From Oscillospiraceae bacterium (GTDB lineage Bacteria; Bacillota; Clostridia; Oscillospirales; Acutalibacteraceae), in contig SVPF01000003.1 in NCBI GenBank assembly GCA_015066005.1, positions 1 to 64,000 of the forward strand: a stretch of 64,000 bases of DNA, written 5' to 3'. This document shows positions 8,475 through 17,204 of this stretch, piece by piece (the first letter of the stretch is position 1; each line of letters opens with the position of its first letter). A program made the translations under genes and the position numbers. The notes under the pieces were generated by a model. The model was not told the DNA's origin, made no database searches, and saw only the letters and a list, made by a program, of their open reading frames with translations.

Positions 8475-8966
8475 ATGAAAAAAGTCGGAATTATAATGGG
8501 TAGCGACAGCGATTTACCTATTGTTCAAAAAGCTGTTGACACACTTAAGTTCTTTGAAGTACCTTATGAGGTTCACGTATTTTCGGCACACAGAACACCC
8601 GCTGAAGCAAAACAATTCAGTGAAAGCGCAAGAGAAAACGGTTTTGGCGCTATTATAGCTGCCGCAGGAATGGCCGCTCATCTTGCAGGGGCTATTGCCG
8701 CAAATACTACCCTTCCCGTTATCGGCATTCCGATAAAATCAGGTCATTTAAACGGTATTGACGCACTATTATCAACGGTACAAATGCCTTCAGGTATACC
8801 AGTAGCTACCGTTGCTATTGACGGCGCAGTCAATGCCGCTTTGTTATGTATAGAAATATTTGCTGTTAACGACCAAGCATTAGCTGAAAAGCTTGATGCT
8901 AAACGCAAGGCTGATTCTGCAAATGTTTTAGAAAAAAATAAAAAAATTGAAACAGAGTTAAATTAA
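8475..8966 (+). CDS. purE: N5-carboxyaminoimidazole ribonucleotide mutase PurE
   Basis: Converts N5-CAIR to CAIR in purine synthesis. The 163-residue protein shows the PurE signature: [10 protein letters not shown] near the start, FSAHRTP with the catalytic His, and [17 protein letters not shown]. The SAHRTP form is that of class I enzymes, which depend on PurK. No purK occurs in this window. The ATG at 8475 follows GGAGG by eight bases; the track ORF starting at 8403 runs back into the riboswitch and is not used. It is the first gene of the operon. Confidence 0.95.
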   Translation: MKKVGIIMGSDSDLPIVQKAVDTLKFFEVPYEVHVFSAHRTPAEAKQFSESARENGFGAIIAAAGMAAHLAGAIAANTTLPVIGIPIKSGHLNGIDALLSTVQMPSGIPVATVAIDGAVNAALLCIEIFAVNDQALAEKLDAKRKADSANVLEKNKKIETELN

Positions 8967-8980
8967 TGGAGGAATTCAAA

Positions 8981-9667
8981 ATGGAAAAGAAGCTTATTTA
9001 CACCGGTAAAACAAAGAATGTTTATTCATTGGAAAACGGCAACTGTCTATTAAAATTCAAGGATGACTGCACAGGTAAGGACGGCGTTTTTGATCCGGGC
9101 GAAAATTCAGTTGGCCTAACAATTGACGGTGTTGGTGACGTTAACCTTCGTATGTCAATTTACTTCTTTGAGAAGGTAAATGCAGCCGGAATTAAAACAC
9201 ATTACGTTTCAGCCGACCTTAAGGACACTACTATGGAGGTTTTACCCGCTAAGGTGTTTGGTCACGGTCTTGAGGTTATATGCCGTTACAAAGCTGTAGG
9301 AAGCTTTATTCGCAGATATGGTGATTATATTGAAGAAGGCGCTGACCTTCCCGCTTATGTTGAAATGACCTTTAAAAACGATGAAAAGGGTGACCCGCTT
9401 GTAATTAAGGACGCTCTTGTTGCTTTAGGCGTTATGACCGACAAGCAGTATGAGGATATTAAGGTTATGACACAGCAAATTACCAAAATTGTTGCTGATG
9501 ACCTTAAAGAAAAAGGTCTTGACCTTTATGACATTAAGTTCGAATTTGGCTATGACCCCAACGGCAATGTAATGCTTATTGATGAAATCGCCTCGGGTAA
9601 TATGCGTGTTTATAAGGACGGTCAGTACATTGATCCTATGACACTTTCAAAGCTTTTCTTCGCATAA
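8981..9667 (+). CDS. purC: SAICAR synthase PurC
   Basis: Phosphoribosylaminoimidazole-succinocarboxamide synthase, which joins aspartate to CAIR using ATP. The 228-residue protein opens [16 protein letters not shown] with the GKTKxxY nucleotide loop, and has [10 protein letters not shown] and the late motif [20 protein letters not shown]. The start is at 8981 after GGAGG; the track's first ATG at 8966 merely overlaps the purE stop (TAATG) and covers the ribosome site. It follows purE and precedes purF, an arrangement common in Clostridia. Confidence 0.96.
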   Translation: MEKKLIYTGKTKNVYSLENGNCLLKFKDDCTGKDGVFDPGENSVGLTIDGVGDVNLRMSIYFFEKVNAAGIKTHYVSADLKDTTMEVLPAKVFGHGLEVICRYKAVGSFIRRYGDYIEEGADLPAYVEMTFKNDEKGDPLVIKDALVALGVMTDKQYEDIKVMTQQITKIVADDLKEKGLDLYDIKFEFGYDPNGNVMLIDEIASGNMRVYKDGQYIDPMTLSKLFFA

Positions 9668-9683
9668 TTTAAAGGAGTATTTT

Positions 9684-11108
9684 ATGGGTGGATTTTTTGG
9701 CGTAGTCAGTAAAGTTGACGCCGTTGCTGATGTTTTTTTCGGTACTGACTACCATTCACATTTAGGTACACGCCGAGGCGGTATGGCAGCTTTTGACCGT
9801 GACCGTGGCTTTCAAAGGGATATTCATAACATTGAAAACGCACCCTTTAGAACAAAATTTGAAGACATATTTGACGAAATGCAGGGCACCACAGCAATTG
9901 GTTGCATAAGCGATTATGACCCCCAGCCCTTACTTATAACATCTAATATCGGCACTTATGCAATTTGCGTTATCGGTCAAATAAACAATTCCGAATCTTT
10001 AATAAAGCAATTTTTATCCTTTAGCGGCGGTCACTTTTTGGCAATGTCAGCAGGAAAGGTTAATATGACCGAGCTTGTTGCAGCGCTTATTGACCAAAAA
10101 AGCAGCTTTCAGGACGGTATTCGCTTTGCTCAAAACCAAATTGACGGTTCAGCTTCAATTTTGATTATAAAGGATGACGGTACAATTATTGCCGCAAGGG
10201 ATAAATTTGGCCGTTTGCCTGTAATAATCGGTAAGAATGAGAATGGTCACTGTGTTTCTTTTGAAAGCTTTGCGCTTTTTAAATTAGGTTACGAAACAGT
10301 ACGTGAGCTGGGTCCGGGTGAGATTGTTGAAATTTCAACCGACAATATTACTCAGCTTGCTGCCCCAAATAAAAAAATGAAAATTTGTTCATTTTTGTGG
10401 AGCTATTACGGTTATCCGACTTCTTGTTACGAAGGTATAAATGTTGAAATGATGCGTTACCGTAACGGTAAAATTATGGCAAAGAACGATAAGGCTAACG
10501 GCTTTAACACTGAAATTGACTATGTGGGCGGTGTTCCCGATTCCGGCACCCCCCATGCAATAGGCTATGCAAATGAAAGCGGCTTTGACTTTGCCCGCGC
10601 ATTCATTAAATATACACCCACCTGGTCACGCAGCTTTACGCCGCAAAAGCAACAAGAACGCAGCCGTGTTGCAAAAATGAAGCAAATCCCCGTTCACGAC
10701 CTTATAATTGACAAAAACCTGCTTTTTGTTGATGATTCAATCGTTCGTGGTACTCAGCTTAAGGAAACGGTTGATTTTCTTTATGAAAACGGAGCAAAAT
10801 CGGTACATATGCGTTCTGCCTGCCCGCCTATTATGTATGGCTGTAAATACCTGAATTTTTCACGGGCAACAAGCGATATGGAGCTAATTGCCCGCCGTGT
10901 GATACACGAGCTTGAAGGTGAAGAGGGCGTAAAGTATATTAACGAATATATTGACGGTTCAACCGAACGCGGTAAAAAGCTCCGAAAGGCTATTGCTGAC
11001 AAATTTAATTTTGCTTCACTTGAATTTCAGTCACTGGAAGGTATTGTTGAAGCAATAGGCATTGATAAAGACTGTCTTTGCACATATTGCTGGGACGGAA
11101 AGGAATAA
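9684..11108 (+). CDS. purF: Amidophosphoribosyltransferase PurF, glutaminase Cys absent
   Basis: Catalyses the committed step of purine synthesis, making phosphoribosylamine from PRPP. The 474-residue protein has both PurF domains. The C-terminal phosphoribosyltransferase domain is intact, with the PRPP loop LLFVDDSIVRGTQ near residue 350. The N-terminal Ntn domain begins MGGFFGVVS instead of MCGIFGV, so the cysteine that hydrolyses glutamine is missing. The ATG is fixed by the AAAGGAG just upstream and no alternative start restores a cysteine. The C-terminus is Cys-rich (CLCTYCW). The enzyme may use free ammonia or another amidotransferase. This form occurs in other Clostridia, so it is a lineage trait rather than damage. 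Confidence 0.92.
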   Translation: MGGFFGVVSKVDAVADVFFGTDYHSHLGTRRGGMAAFDRDRGFQRDIHNIENAPFRTKFEDIFDEMQGTTAIGCISDYDPQPLLITSNIGTYAICVIGQINNSESLIKQFLSFSGGHFLAMSAGKVNMTELVAALIDQKSSFQDGIRFAQNQIDGSASILIIKDDGTIIAARDKFGRLPVIIGKNENGHCVSFESFALFKLGYETVRELGPGEIVEISTDNITQLAAPNKKMKICSFLWSYYGYPTSCYEGINVEMMRYRNGKIMAKNDKANGFNTEIDYVGGVPDSGTPHAIGYANESGFDFARAFIKYTPTWSRSFTPQKQQERSRVAKMKQIPVHDLIIDKNLLFVDDSIVRGTQLKETVDFLYENGAKSVHMRSACPPIMYGCKYLNFSRATSDMELIARRVIHELEGEEGVKYINEYIDGSTERGKKLRKAIADKFNFASLEFQSLEGIVEAIGIDKDCLCTYCWDGKE

Positions 11109-11113
11109 TTATA

Positions 11114-12151
11114 ATGAACAACTCACAATCCAAATCTTATGCAGATGCAGGCGTTGATATTACTGCAGGCTATAAAGCAGTTGAGCTTATGAAAAAGCAC
11201 ATTGGCCGCACCAAAAACGAGGGCTGTCTTGATGATGTTGGCGGCTTTGGCGGTTGCTTTGGTTTGCCGCTGGGCTATGAAGAGCCGGTTTTAGTTTCGG
11301 GCACTGATGGTTGCGGTACAAAGGTTAAGCTTGCTATTTTAATGGACAAGCACGACACTATCGGTATTGATGCCGTTGCAATGTGCGTAAACGATATTAT
11401 TTGCGTTGGCGCAAAGCCGCTTTTCTTCCTTGATTATATTGCTTGCGGCAAAAATATTCCCGAAAAAATTGCTTCTATTGTAAGCGGTGTTGCTGAAGGC
11501 TGTGTTCAGTCGGGTGCGGCTTTAATCGGCGGTGAAACTGCCGAACATCCCGGTATGATGCCTATAGACGATTATGACCTGGCAGGCTTTGCAGTTGGTA
11601 TAGTTGATAAAAAGAAAATTTTGGATAATAAAACAATGCAAGAAGACGATGTTGTCATTGCACTTTCTTCATCAGGTATTCATTCAAACGGCTTTTCGCT
11701 TGTTCGAAAGGTTTTTGATGTTGAAAACTGTGACCTTAGCAAAACCTATGAAGAGCTTGGCGGTAACTCCTTGGGAGAAACCCTGCTTACACCTACCAAA
11801 ATTTATGTAAAGCCTGTGCTCGCACTTTTAGATAATGTAAAGGTTCGCGCAATTTCGCATATTACGGGCGGCGGCTTTTATGAGAATATTCCCCGCAGTA
11901 TTCCCGACGGCTTTGGTGCTGTAATAGAAAAATCTTCAATTCGAGTATTACCTATTTTTGATTTGCTTCAAAAGGTTGGTAACATTCCCGAGCGTGATAT
12001 GTATAACACATATAATATGGGCGTTGGTATGTCTATTGTTGTTGCTAAAGAGGATGCCGATAAAGCACTTGAAATCTTAAAGGCAAACGGTGAAGATGCT
12101 TATATTATTGGTAAAATAGTTAAGAGTGAAAATAAAATCAGCATAATTTAA
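11114..12151 (+). CDS. purM: Phosphoribosylformylglycinamidine cyclo-ligase PurM
   Basis: AIR synthetase, which closes the imidazole ring of FGAM with ATP. The 345-residue protein starts YADAGVDITAGYKAVELMK and carries VLVSGTDGCGTKVKLA, AMCVNDIICVGAKPLFFLDY, GGETAEHPGMMP and the late HITGGGFYENIPR, all hallmark PurM segments. The ATG at 11114 after AAAGGA is preferred; the track start at 11078 lies within purF in another frame. Spacing to purF is only five bases. Confidence 0.97.
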   Translation: MNNSQSKSYADAGVDITAGYKAVELMKKHIGRTKNEGCLDDVGGFGGCFGLPLGYEEPVLVSGTDGCGTKVKLAILMDKHDTIGIDAVAMCVNDIICVGAKPLFFLDYIACGKNIPEKIASIVSGVAEGCVQSGAALIGGETAEHPGMMPIDDYDLAGFAVGIVDKKKILDNKTMQEDDVVIALSSSGIHSNGFSLVRKVFDVENCDLSKTYEELGGNSLGETLLTPTKIYVKPVLALLDNVKVRAISHITGGGFYENIPRSIPDGFGAVIEKSSIRVLPIFDLLQKVGNIPERDMYNTYNMGVGMSIVVAKEDADKALEILKANGEDAYIIGKIVKSENKISII

Positions 12152-12160
12152 GGTGTTAAA

Positions 12161-12748
12161 ATGAAAAATATTGCAGTTTTAGTTTCGGGCGGCGGTACAA
12201 ATTTGCAAGCAATTATAAACGCTCAAATAGACGGTATTGTAAAATCGGGCAAAATTACACTTGTTGTTTCAAACAACCCAAACGCTTATGCCCTTACCCG
12301 TGCGCAAAATTCAGGCATTAAAACAGTTGTTTTAAATAAGAAAGAATTGAACGACCGCTTTGAAGATGAACTTATTAAAACTTTAGAAAACAATAAAATT
12401 GATATTATTGTGCTTGCGGGCTTTATGTGTATTTTAAGCGAAAAATTTACTTCCCGCTTTGCAAACCGCATTATAAACGTTCATCCGTCACTTATTCCCT
12501 CCTTCTGCGGTAAGGGATTTTACGGTCTTCACGTTCACGAAGCGGCTTTGGAATACGGTGTTAAGGTAACGGGGGCTACCGTGCATTTTGTTAACGAAAT
12601 TCCCGACGGCGGCAAAATTATAATGCAAAAGGCTGTAAATATTTTTGAAAACGACACACCCGAAACCTTGCAAAAGCGCGTTATGGAGGAAGCTGAATGG
12701 AAAATACTTCCTTTAGCGCTTGAAAAGGTTTGCGGAGAATTAAAGTAA
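12161..12748 (+). CDS. purN: Phosphoribosylglycinamide formyltransferase PurN
   Basis: Transfers a formyl group from 10-formyl-tetrahydrofolate to GAR. The 195-residue protein has the phosphate-binding LVSGGGTNLQAII at the N-terminus, the folate-site stretch INVHPSLIPSFCGKGFYGLHVHEAAL with the catalytic Asn-His pair, and VTGATVHFVNEIPDGGKII with the late Asp. Full length. It consumes the cofactor made by Fhs at the end of this operon. The next gene begins 11 bases after its stop. Confidence 0.96.
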   Translation: MKNIAVLVSGGGTNLQAIINAQIDGIVKSGKITLVVSNNPNAYALTRAQNSGIKTVVLNKKELNDRFEDELIKTLENNKIDIIVLAGFMCILSEKFTSRFANRIINVHPSLIPSFCGKGFYGLHVHEAALEYGVKVTGATVHFVNEIPDGGKIIMQKAVNIFENDTPETLQKRVMEEAEWKILPLALEKVCGELK

Positions 12749-12759
12749 AGGTGATTAAA

Positions 12760-13476
12760 ATGACAAATTATGATTTAAAAACAGCATTATCGGAAAACGC
12801 TTACCCCGGCCGTGGTATTATTATTGGCAAATCGGCTGACGGTAAAAACGCAGTAATTGCTTATTTTATTATGGGCAGAAGCGAAAACAGCCGTAACCGT
12901 GTTTTTGTAAGTGATGGTGACGGTATCAGAACTCAGGCATTTGATGAGTCTAAAATGACCGACCCGCATCTTATTATTTATGCACCTGTTCGCGTTTTAG
13001 GCAACAAAACAATTGTAACCAATGGTGACCAAACAGACACTATTTATGAGCTTATGGACCGCCAAATGACCTTTGAACAGGCTCTTCGCACCCGTGAATT
13101 TGAGGATGATGCGCCAAACTTTACCCCTCGTATTTCAGGTATTGTTCGCCTTGAAAACGGTGATATGAATTATGCTATGTCAATTTTAAAATCGGCTGAA
13201 GGTGACCCCACCTCTTGCCAACGCTACACCTTTGCATACAATAATCCCTTAAAGGCTAATGCAAAATTTATTCATACCTATAAGTGTGACGGTAATCCCC
13301 TCCCCAGCTTCGAGGGTGAACCTAAAACAATCACTCTTCCCGATTTGGATATTGATGCTTTAACCAATGTGATTTGGGATAATTTAAACCAAGATAACAA
13401 GGTTTCGCTTTTTGTAAGATATATTGATTTACAAAGCGGAAAATTTGATACAAGAATTGTAAATAAGAATAAGTAA
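12760..13476 (+). CDS. IMP cyclohydrolase (PurO-like, IMP_cyclohyd family)
   Basis: The final ring closure, FAICAR to IMP. This 238-residue protein belongs to the stand-alone IMP cyclohydrolase family related to archaeal PurO, not to the N-terminal domain of bifunctional PurH. Recognisable stretches are AYPGRGIIIGKSADGKNAVIAYFIMGRSENSRNRVF near the start, DPHLIIYAPVRV, and the middle PNFTPRISGIV. The start is ATG at 12760 after AAAGGTG; the track start at 12730 lies in purN. It is directly followed by a separate AICAR transformylase, so the two PurH activities are encoded by two genes. Confidence 0.88.
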   Translation: MTNYDLKTALSENAYPGRGIIIGKSADGKNAVIAYFIMGRSENSRNRVFVSDGDGIRTQAFDESKMTDPHLIIYAPVRVLGNKTIVTNGDQTDTIYELMDRQMTFEQALRTREFEDDAPNFTPRISGIVRLENGDMNYAMSILKSAEGDPTSCQRYTFAYNNPLKANAKFIHTYKCDGNPLPSFEGEPKTITLPDLDIDALTNVIWDNLNQDNKVSLFVRYIDLQSGKFDTRIVNKNK

Positions 13477-13487
13477 GGAGAAGCGTA

Positions 13488-14672
13488 ATGAAGGAATTTG
13501 AACTTAAATACGGCTGTAACCCCAATCAAAAGCCCTCAAAAATTTATATGGCTGACGGCAGTGAATTACCTATTGAAATTCTTTGCGGCAGACCGGGTTA
13601 CATTAACTTTTTAGATGCTTTTAACTCTTGGCAGCTAGTTAAAGAATTAAAGGAAGCATTGGGTCTTCCTGCTGTTACCTCCTTTAAGCACGTAAGCCCT
13701 ACAAGCGCGGCTGTTGGTACAGTTTTACCCGAAAAGCTTAAAAAGGCTTGCTTTGTTGATGATATTGAGGATTTAGATGCATCTCCCCTTGCTTGCGCTT
13801 ATGCAAGGGCTCGCGGTACTGACCGTATGTGCTCTTTCGGTGACTGGGTAGCCCTTTCTGATGTATGTGATGTTACCACCGCTAAGCTTATTAAGCGTGA
13901 GGTTTCAGACGGTATTATTGCACCTGGCTACGAGCCTGAAGCGCTTGAAATTTTAAAATCAAAGCGTAACGGCAACTATAATATTGTTAAAATTGACCCT
14001 GACTATGTTCCTGCCCCTCAGGAAACCAAGCAGGTTTACGGCATTACCTTCGAGCAGGGCCGCAACAATTTTAAAATTGATGAGGAATTGCTTTCTAACC
14101 TTGTAACCGAAAACAAAAATTTGCCTGATACCGCAAAGCGTGATTTAATTATTTCGCTTATCACATTAAAATATACACAGTCAAATTCAGTTTGCTTCGC
14201 AGTTGACGGTCAAGCAATTGGTGTTGGTGCAGGTCAGCAGTCTCGTATTCACTGCACCCGCCTTGCAGGCAGTAAGGCTGACACTTGGTTTTTACGTCAG
14301 CATGATAAGGTGTTAAATCTTCCTTTCCTGGACAGTATTGCACGTCCTACACGCGACAATGTTATTGACGGTTATATTAACCGCAACGAAGAAGACGTTT
14401 GCGCTGACGGAAATTGGCAAAAATATTTTAAAACACAGCCTGCACCCTTAACCGATGATGAAATTAAAGATTATCTTAAAACTATTTCGGGTGTTGCATT
14501 AGGCTCGGACGCTTTCTTCCCCTTTGATGACAATATTGAACGCGCTTACAGAAGCGGTGTTTCTTATATTGCAGAGCCGGGCGGTTCAATCCGTGATGAT
14601 GCAGTTATAGAATGCTGTAACAAATACGGTATTGCAATGGCATTCACGGGAATGCGCTTATTCCACCACTAA
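13488..14672 (+). CDS. AICAR transformylase, stand-alone (PurH C-domain type)
   Basis: Formylates AICAR with 10-formyl-tetrahydrofolate. The 394-residue protein corresponds to the transformylase part of PurH only: TSFKHVSPTSAAVG has the catalytic Lys-His pair, followed by ACAYARARGTDRMCSFGD, SDVCDV, EVSDGIIAPGY, and the C-terminal AFFPFDDNIERA and GGSIRDD. The N-terminal methylglyoxal-synthase-like cyclohydrolase domain is absent; that activity is supplied by the gene before it. Its substrate AICAR (ZMP) is the riboswitch ligand that controls this operon, giving feedback when formyl-folate is short. Confidence 0.93.
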   Translation: MKEFELKYGCNPNQKPSKIYMADGSELPIEILCGRPGYINFLDAFNSWQLVKELKEALGLPAVTSFKHVSPTSAAVGTVLPEKLKKACFVDDIEDLDASPLACAYARARGTDRMCSFGDWVALSDVCDVTTAKLIKREVSDGIIAPGYEPEALEILKSKRNGNYNIVKIDPDYVPAPQETKQVYGITFEQGRNNFKIDEELLSNLVTENKNLPDTAKRDLIISLITLKYTQSNSVCFAVDGQAIGVGAGQQSRIHCTRLAGSKADTWFLRQHDKVLNLPFLDSIARPTRDNVIDGYINRNEEDVCADGNWQKYFKTQPAPLTDDEIKDYLKTISGVALGSDAFFPFDDNIERAYRSGVSYIAEPGGSIRDDAVIECCNKYGIAMAFTGMRLFHH

Positions 14673-14690
14673 TTTTAGGAGAACTTTATA

Positions 14691-15929
14691 ATGAACTTTT
14701 TTGAAGAACTTAAAAATTATGATAGTGAAGTTGCTGCAGCTTGTGAAAACGAGCTAATACGCCAACGCCACAATATTGAGCTTATTGCATCCGAAAATAT
14801 TGTGTCAGAAGCTGTTTTACTTGCCGCAGGCGGTGTTTTAACCAATAAATATGCCGAAGGTTACCCCTCAAAGCGTTACTATGGTGGTTGCTACTGTGTT
14901 GACGTTGTTGAAGAAATTGCAAGAGAACGCGTAAAAAAGCTTTTTGGTTGTAATTTTGCCAATGTTCAGCCACATAGTGGTGCAAACGCTAACCTTGCTA
15001 CATTTTTTGCGCTTGTAAACCCCGGTGATACCGTTATGGGTATGAATTTACAGCAAGGCGGCCATCTTTCACACGGTTCACCTGTAAATATTTCGGGTAA
15101 ATATTTTAACATTGTACCTTACGGCGTTAACAACGATACCGAAATGATAGATTATGATGAAATGCAACGTATTGCAAACGAATGTCAACCAAAATTAATT
15201 GTTGTTGGCGCAAGTGCATATTCACGCGTTATTGACTTTAAGCGTTGCCGTGAAATTGCCGATTCTGTAGGCGCTTATTTAATGGTTGATATAGCACACA
15301 TTGCAGGTCTCGTTGCCGCTGGCGTTCATCCGTCACCCGTGCCCTATGCACACGTTGTTACCTCTACAACACACAAAACTCTTCGCGGTCCTCGTGGCGG
15401 TCTTATTCTTACTAATGATGAAGAGCTTGCAAAGAAAATTGATAAGGCGGTTTTCCCCGGTACACAGGGCGGCCCCTTAATGCATATTATTGCCGCAAAG
15501 GCTGTTGCCTTCGGTGAAGCGCTTACCGATGAATATAAAGAATATCAACAACAGGTTGTTAAAAATGCCGCAGCACTTGCCGAAGCATTAAAGGCTGAAG
15601 GCTTTAAGCTTGTTTCAAACGGTACTGACAACCACTTAATGCTTTTAAACCTTGTAGATGAAGGCATTACAGGTAAAGAGCTTGAGCACCGTCTTGATGA
15701 GGTTCACATTACCGCAAACAAAAACACAATTCCTAACGACCCGCAGTCTCCCTTTATTACTAGCGGTCTTCGTATAGGCACACCTGCAGTTACTACACGT
15801 GGCTTTAAAGAGGCCGAAATGGTTAAAATTGCTAAGTGGATACGTGAAGTTATTGATGACTTTGAAGGCAATAAGGAACGCATTTCAAATGAAGTTCAGC
15901 AGCTTTGCGCACAGTTCCCCATTTATTAA
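14691..15929 (+). CDS. glyA: Serine hydroxymethyltransferase GlyA
   Basis: A PLP enzyme converting serine and tetrahydrofolate to glycine and 5,10-methylene-tetrahydrofolate. The 412-residue protein has [15 protein letters not shown], the [15 protein letters not shown] motif, HSGANANLA, and [14 protein letters not shown], whose Lys binds PLP. It lies inside the purine operon, where it supplies both glycine (for PurD) and one-carbon units. Preceded by AGGAG. Full length. Confidence 0.97.
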   Translation: MNFFEELKNYDSEVAAACENELIRQRHNIELIASENIVSEAVLLAAGGVLTNKYAEGYPSKRYYGGCYCVDVVEEIARERVKKLFGCNFANVQPHSGANANLATFFALVNPGDTVMGMNLQQGGHLSHGSPVNISGKYFNIVPYGVNNDTEMIDYDEMQRIANECQPKLIVVGASAYSRVIDFKRCREIADSVGAYLMVDIAHIAGLVAAGVHPSPVPYAHVVTSTTHKTLRGPRGGLILTNDEELAKKIDKAVFPGTQGGPLMHIIAAKAVAFGEALTDEYKEYQQQVVKNAAALAEALKAEGFKLVSNGTDNHLMLLNLVDEGITGKELEHRLDEVHITANKNTIPNDPQSPFITSGLRIGTPAVTTRGFKEAEMVKIAKWIREVIDDFEGNKERISNEVQQLCAQFPIY

Positions 15930-15941
15930 GGAGTTATTTTA

Positions 15942-17204
15942 ATGAAAATAATGGTCGTAGGTGGTGGCGGCCGCGAGCACGCCATCATTAAAAAGCTTAA
16001 AGAAAATAAAGAAATTACAGAAATTTTCGCACTTCCCGGTAACGGCGGTATGGCAAAGGACGCAACCCTTGTAAATATTGGTGCTAAGGATATTTCTGCA
16101 ATTGTTGATTTTGCAAAAAACAATAATATTGATTATGCCGTTGTAGCACCTGATGACCCGCTGGTGCTTGGTTGTGTTGATGCCCTTAACGAAATCGGTA
16201 TTGACTGCTTTGGTCCCAATAAGGCGGCAGCAATTATTGAAGGCAGTAAGGTTTTTTCAAAAAATCTTATGAAAAAATACAACATTCCAACTGCTGAATA
16301 TGAAGTATTCAGTGACTTGGATGCAGCCCTTAAATACCTTGATACTGCCCCCATTCCTACAGTTATAAAGGCTGACGGCTTAGCACTTGGTAAGGGTGTT
16401 ATTATTGCCGAAACCCGTGAGGATGCCAAAGAGGCTGTTCGTTCAATGATGGAGGACAAAATTTTTGGTGAAAGCGGCAGTAATGTTGTTATTGAGGAAT
16501 TTTTAACAGGACCTGAGGTATCTGTTTTGTCATTTACTGACGGTAAGACTGTTGTTCCGATGGTATCATCAATGGACCATAAGCGTGCTTTAGACGGCGA
16601 TAAAGGCTTAAATACAGGTGGTATGGGCACAATTGCGCCCAATCCCTACTATACCGAAGCCGTTGCAAAGGAATGTATGGAAAAAATATTTATTCCTACA
16701 ATAAACGCAATGAACGCTGAAAACCGCACATTTAAAGGATGCCTTTATTTCGGCTTAATGCTTACCCCTAAGGGTCCGAAGGTTATTGAATACAACTGTC
16801 GCTTCGGTGACCCTGAAACTCAGGTTGTGCTTCCCCTTTTGGAAAGCGATTTATTAACAATTATGAAGGCTACAACAAACGGCACCTTAAGTGACTGCGA
16901 TGTCAAATTTAAGGATGGTGCCGCCGCCTGTGTTGTAATGGCTTCCCTTGGTTACCCGCAAAAGTATGATAGCGGCTTTGATTTAATTATTGATAAATCG
17001 GTCGAGGACAGCGTTTATGTTGCTGGTGCTAAATTAGTTGACGGTTCACTAAAAACCGCAGGAGGCCGAGTGCTAGGTGTTACAGCAACTGCCGGAAGCC
17101 TTGGTGATGCAATTAACGCCGCCTACGGTAAAGTAAATTTCGTAGAATTTGAAAATGCTTATTACCGTAAGGATATTGGCAAAAAAGCAATGGAGGTTAA
17201 ATAA
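15942..17204 (+). CDS. purD: Phosphoribosylamine-glycine ligase PurD
   Basis: GAR synthetase, an ATP-grasp enzyme joining glycine to phosphoribosylamine. The 420-residue protein opens MKIMVVGGGGREHAII and has IKADGLALGKGVIIA, EEFLTGPEVSVLSF, and the metal-site stretch VIEYNCRFGDPETQVVLPLL. Its stop codon is directly followed by the purL start, so the two are tightly coupled. Placed after glyA, which provides its glycine. Confidence 0.97.
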   Translation: MKIMVVGGGGREHAIIKKLKENKEITEIFALPGNGGMAKDATLVNIGAKDISAIVDFAKNNNIDYAVVAPDDPLVLGCVDALNEIGIDCFGPNKAAAIIEGSKVFSKNLMKKYNIPTAEYEVFSDLDAALKYLDTAPIPTVIKADGLALGKGVIIAETREDAKEAVRSMMEDKIFGESGSNVVIEEFLTGPEVSVLSFTDGKTVVPMVSSMDHKRALDGDKGLNTGGMGTIAPNPYYTEAVAKECMEKIFIPTINAMNAENRTFKGCLYFGLMLTPKGPKVIEYNCRFGDPETQVVLPLLESDLLTIMKATTNGTLSDCDVKFKDGAAACVVMASLGYPQKYDSGFDLIIDKSVEDSVYVAGAKLVDGSLKTAGGRVLGVTATAGSLGDAINAAYGKVNFVEFENAYYRKDIGKKAMEVK

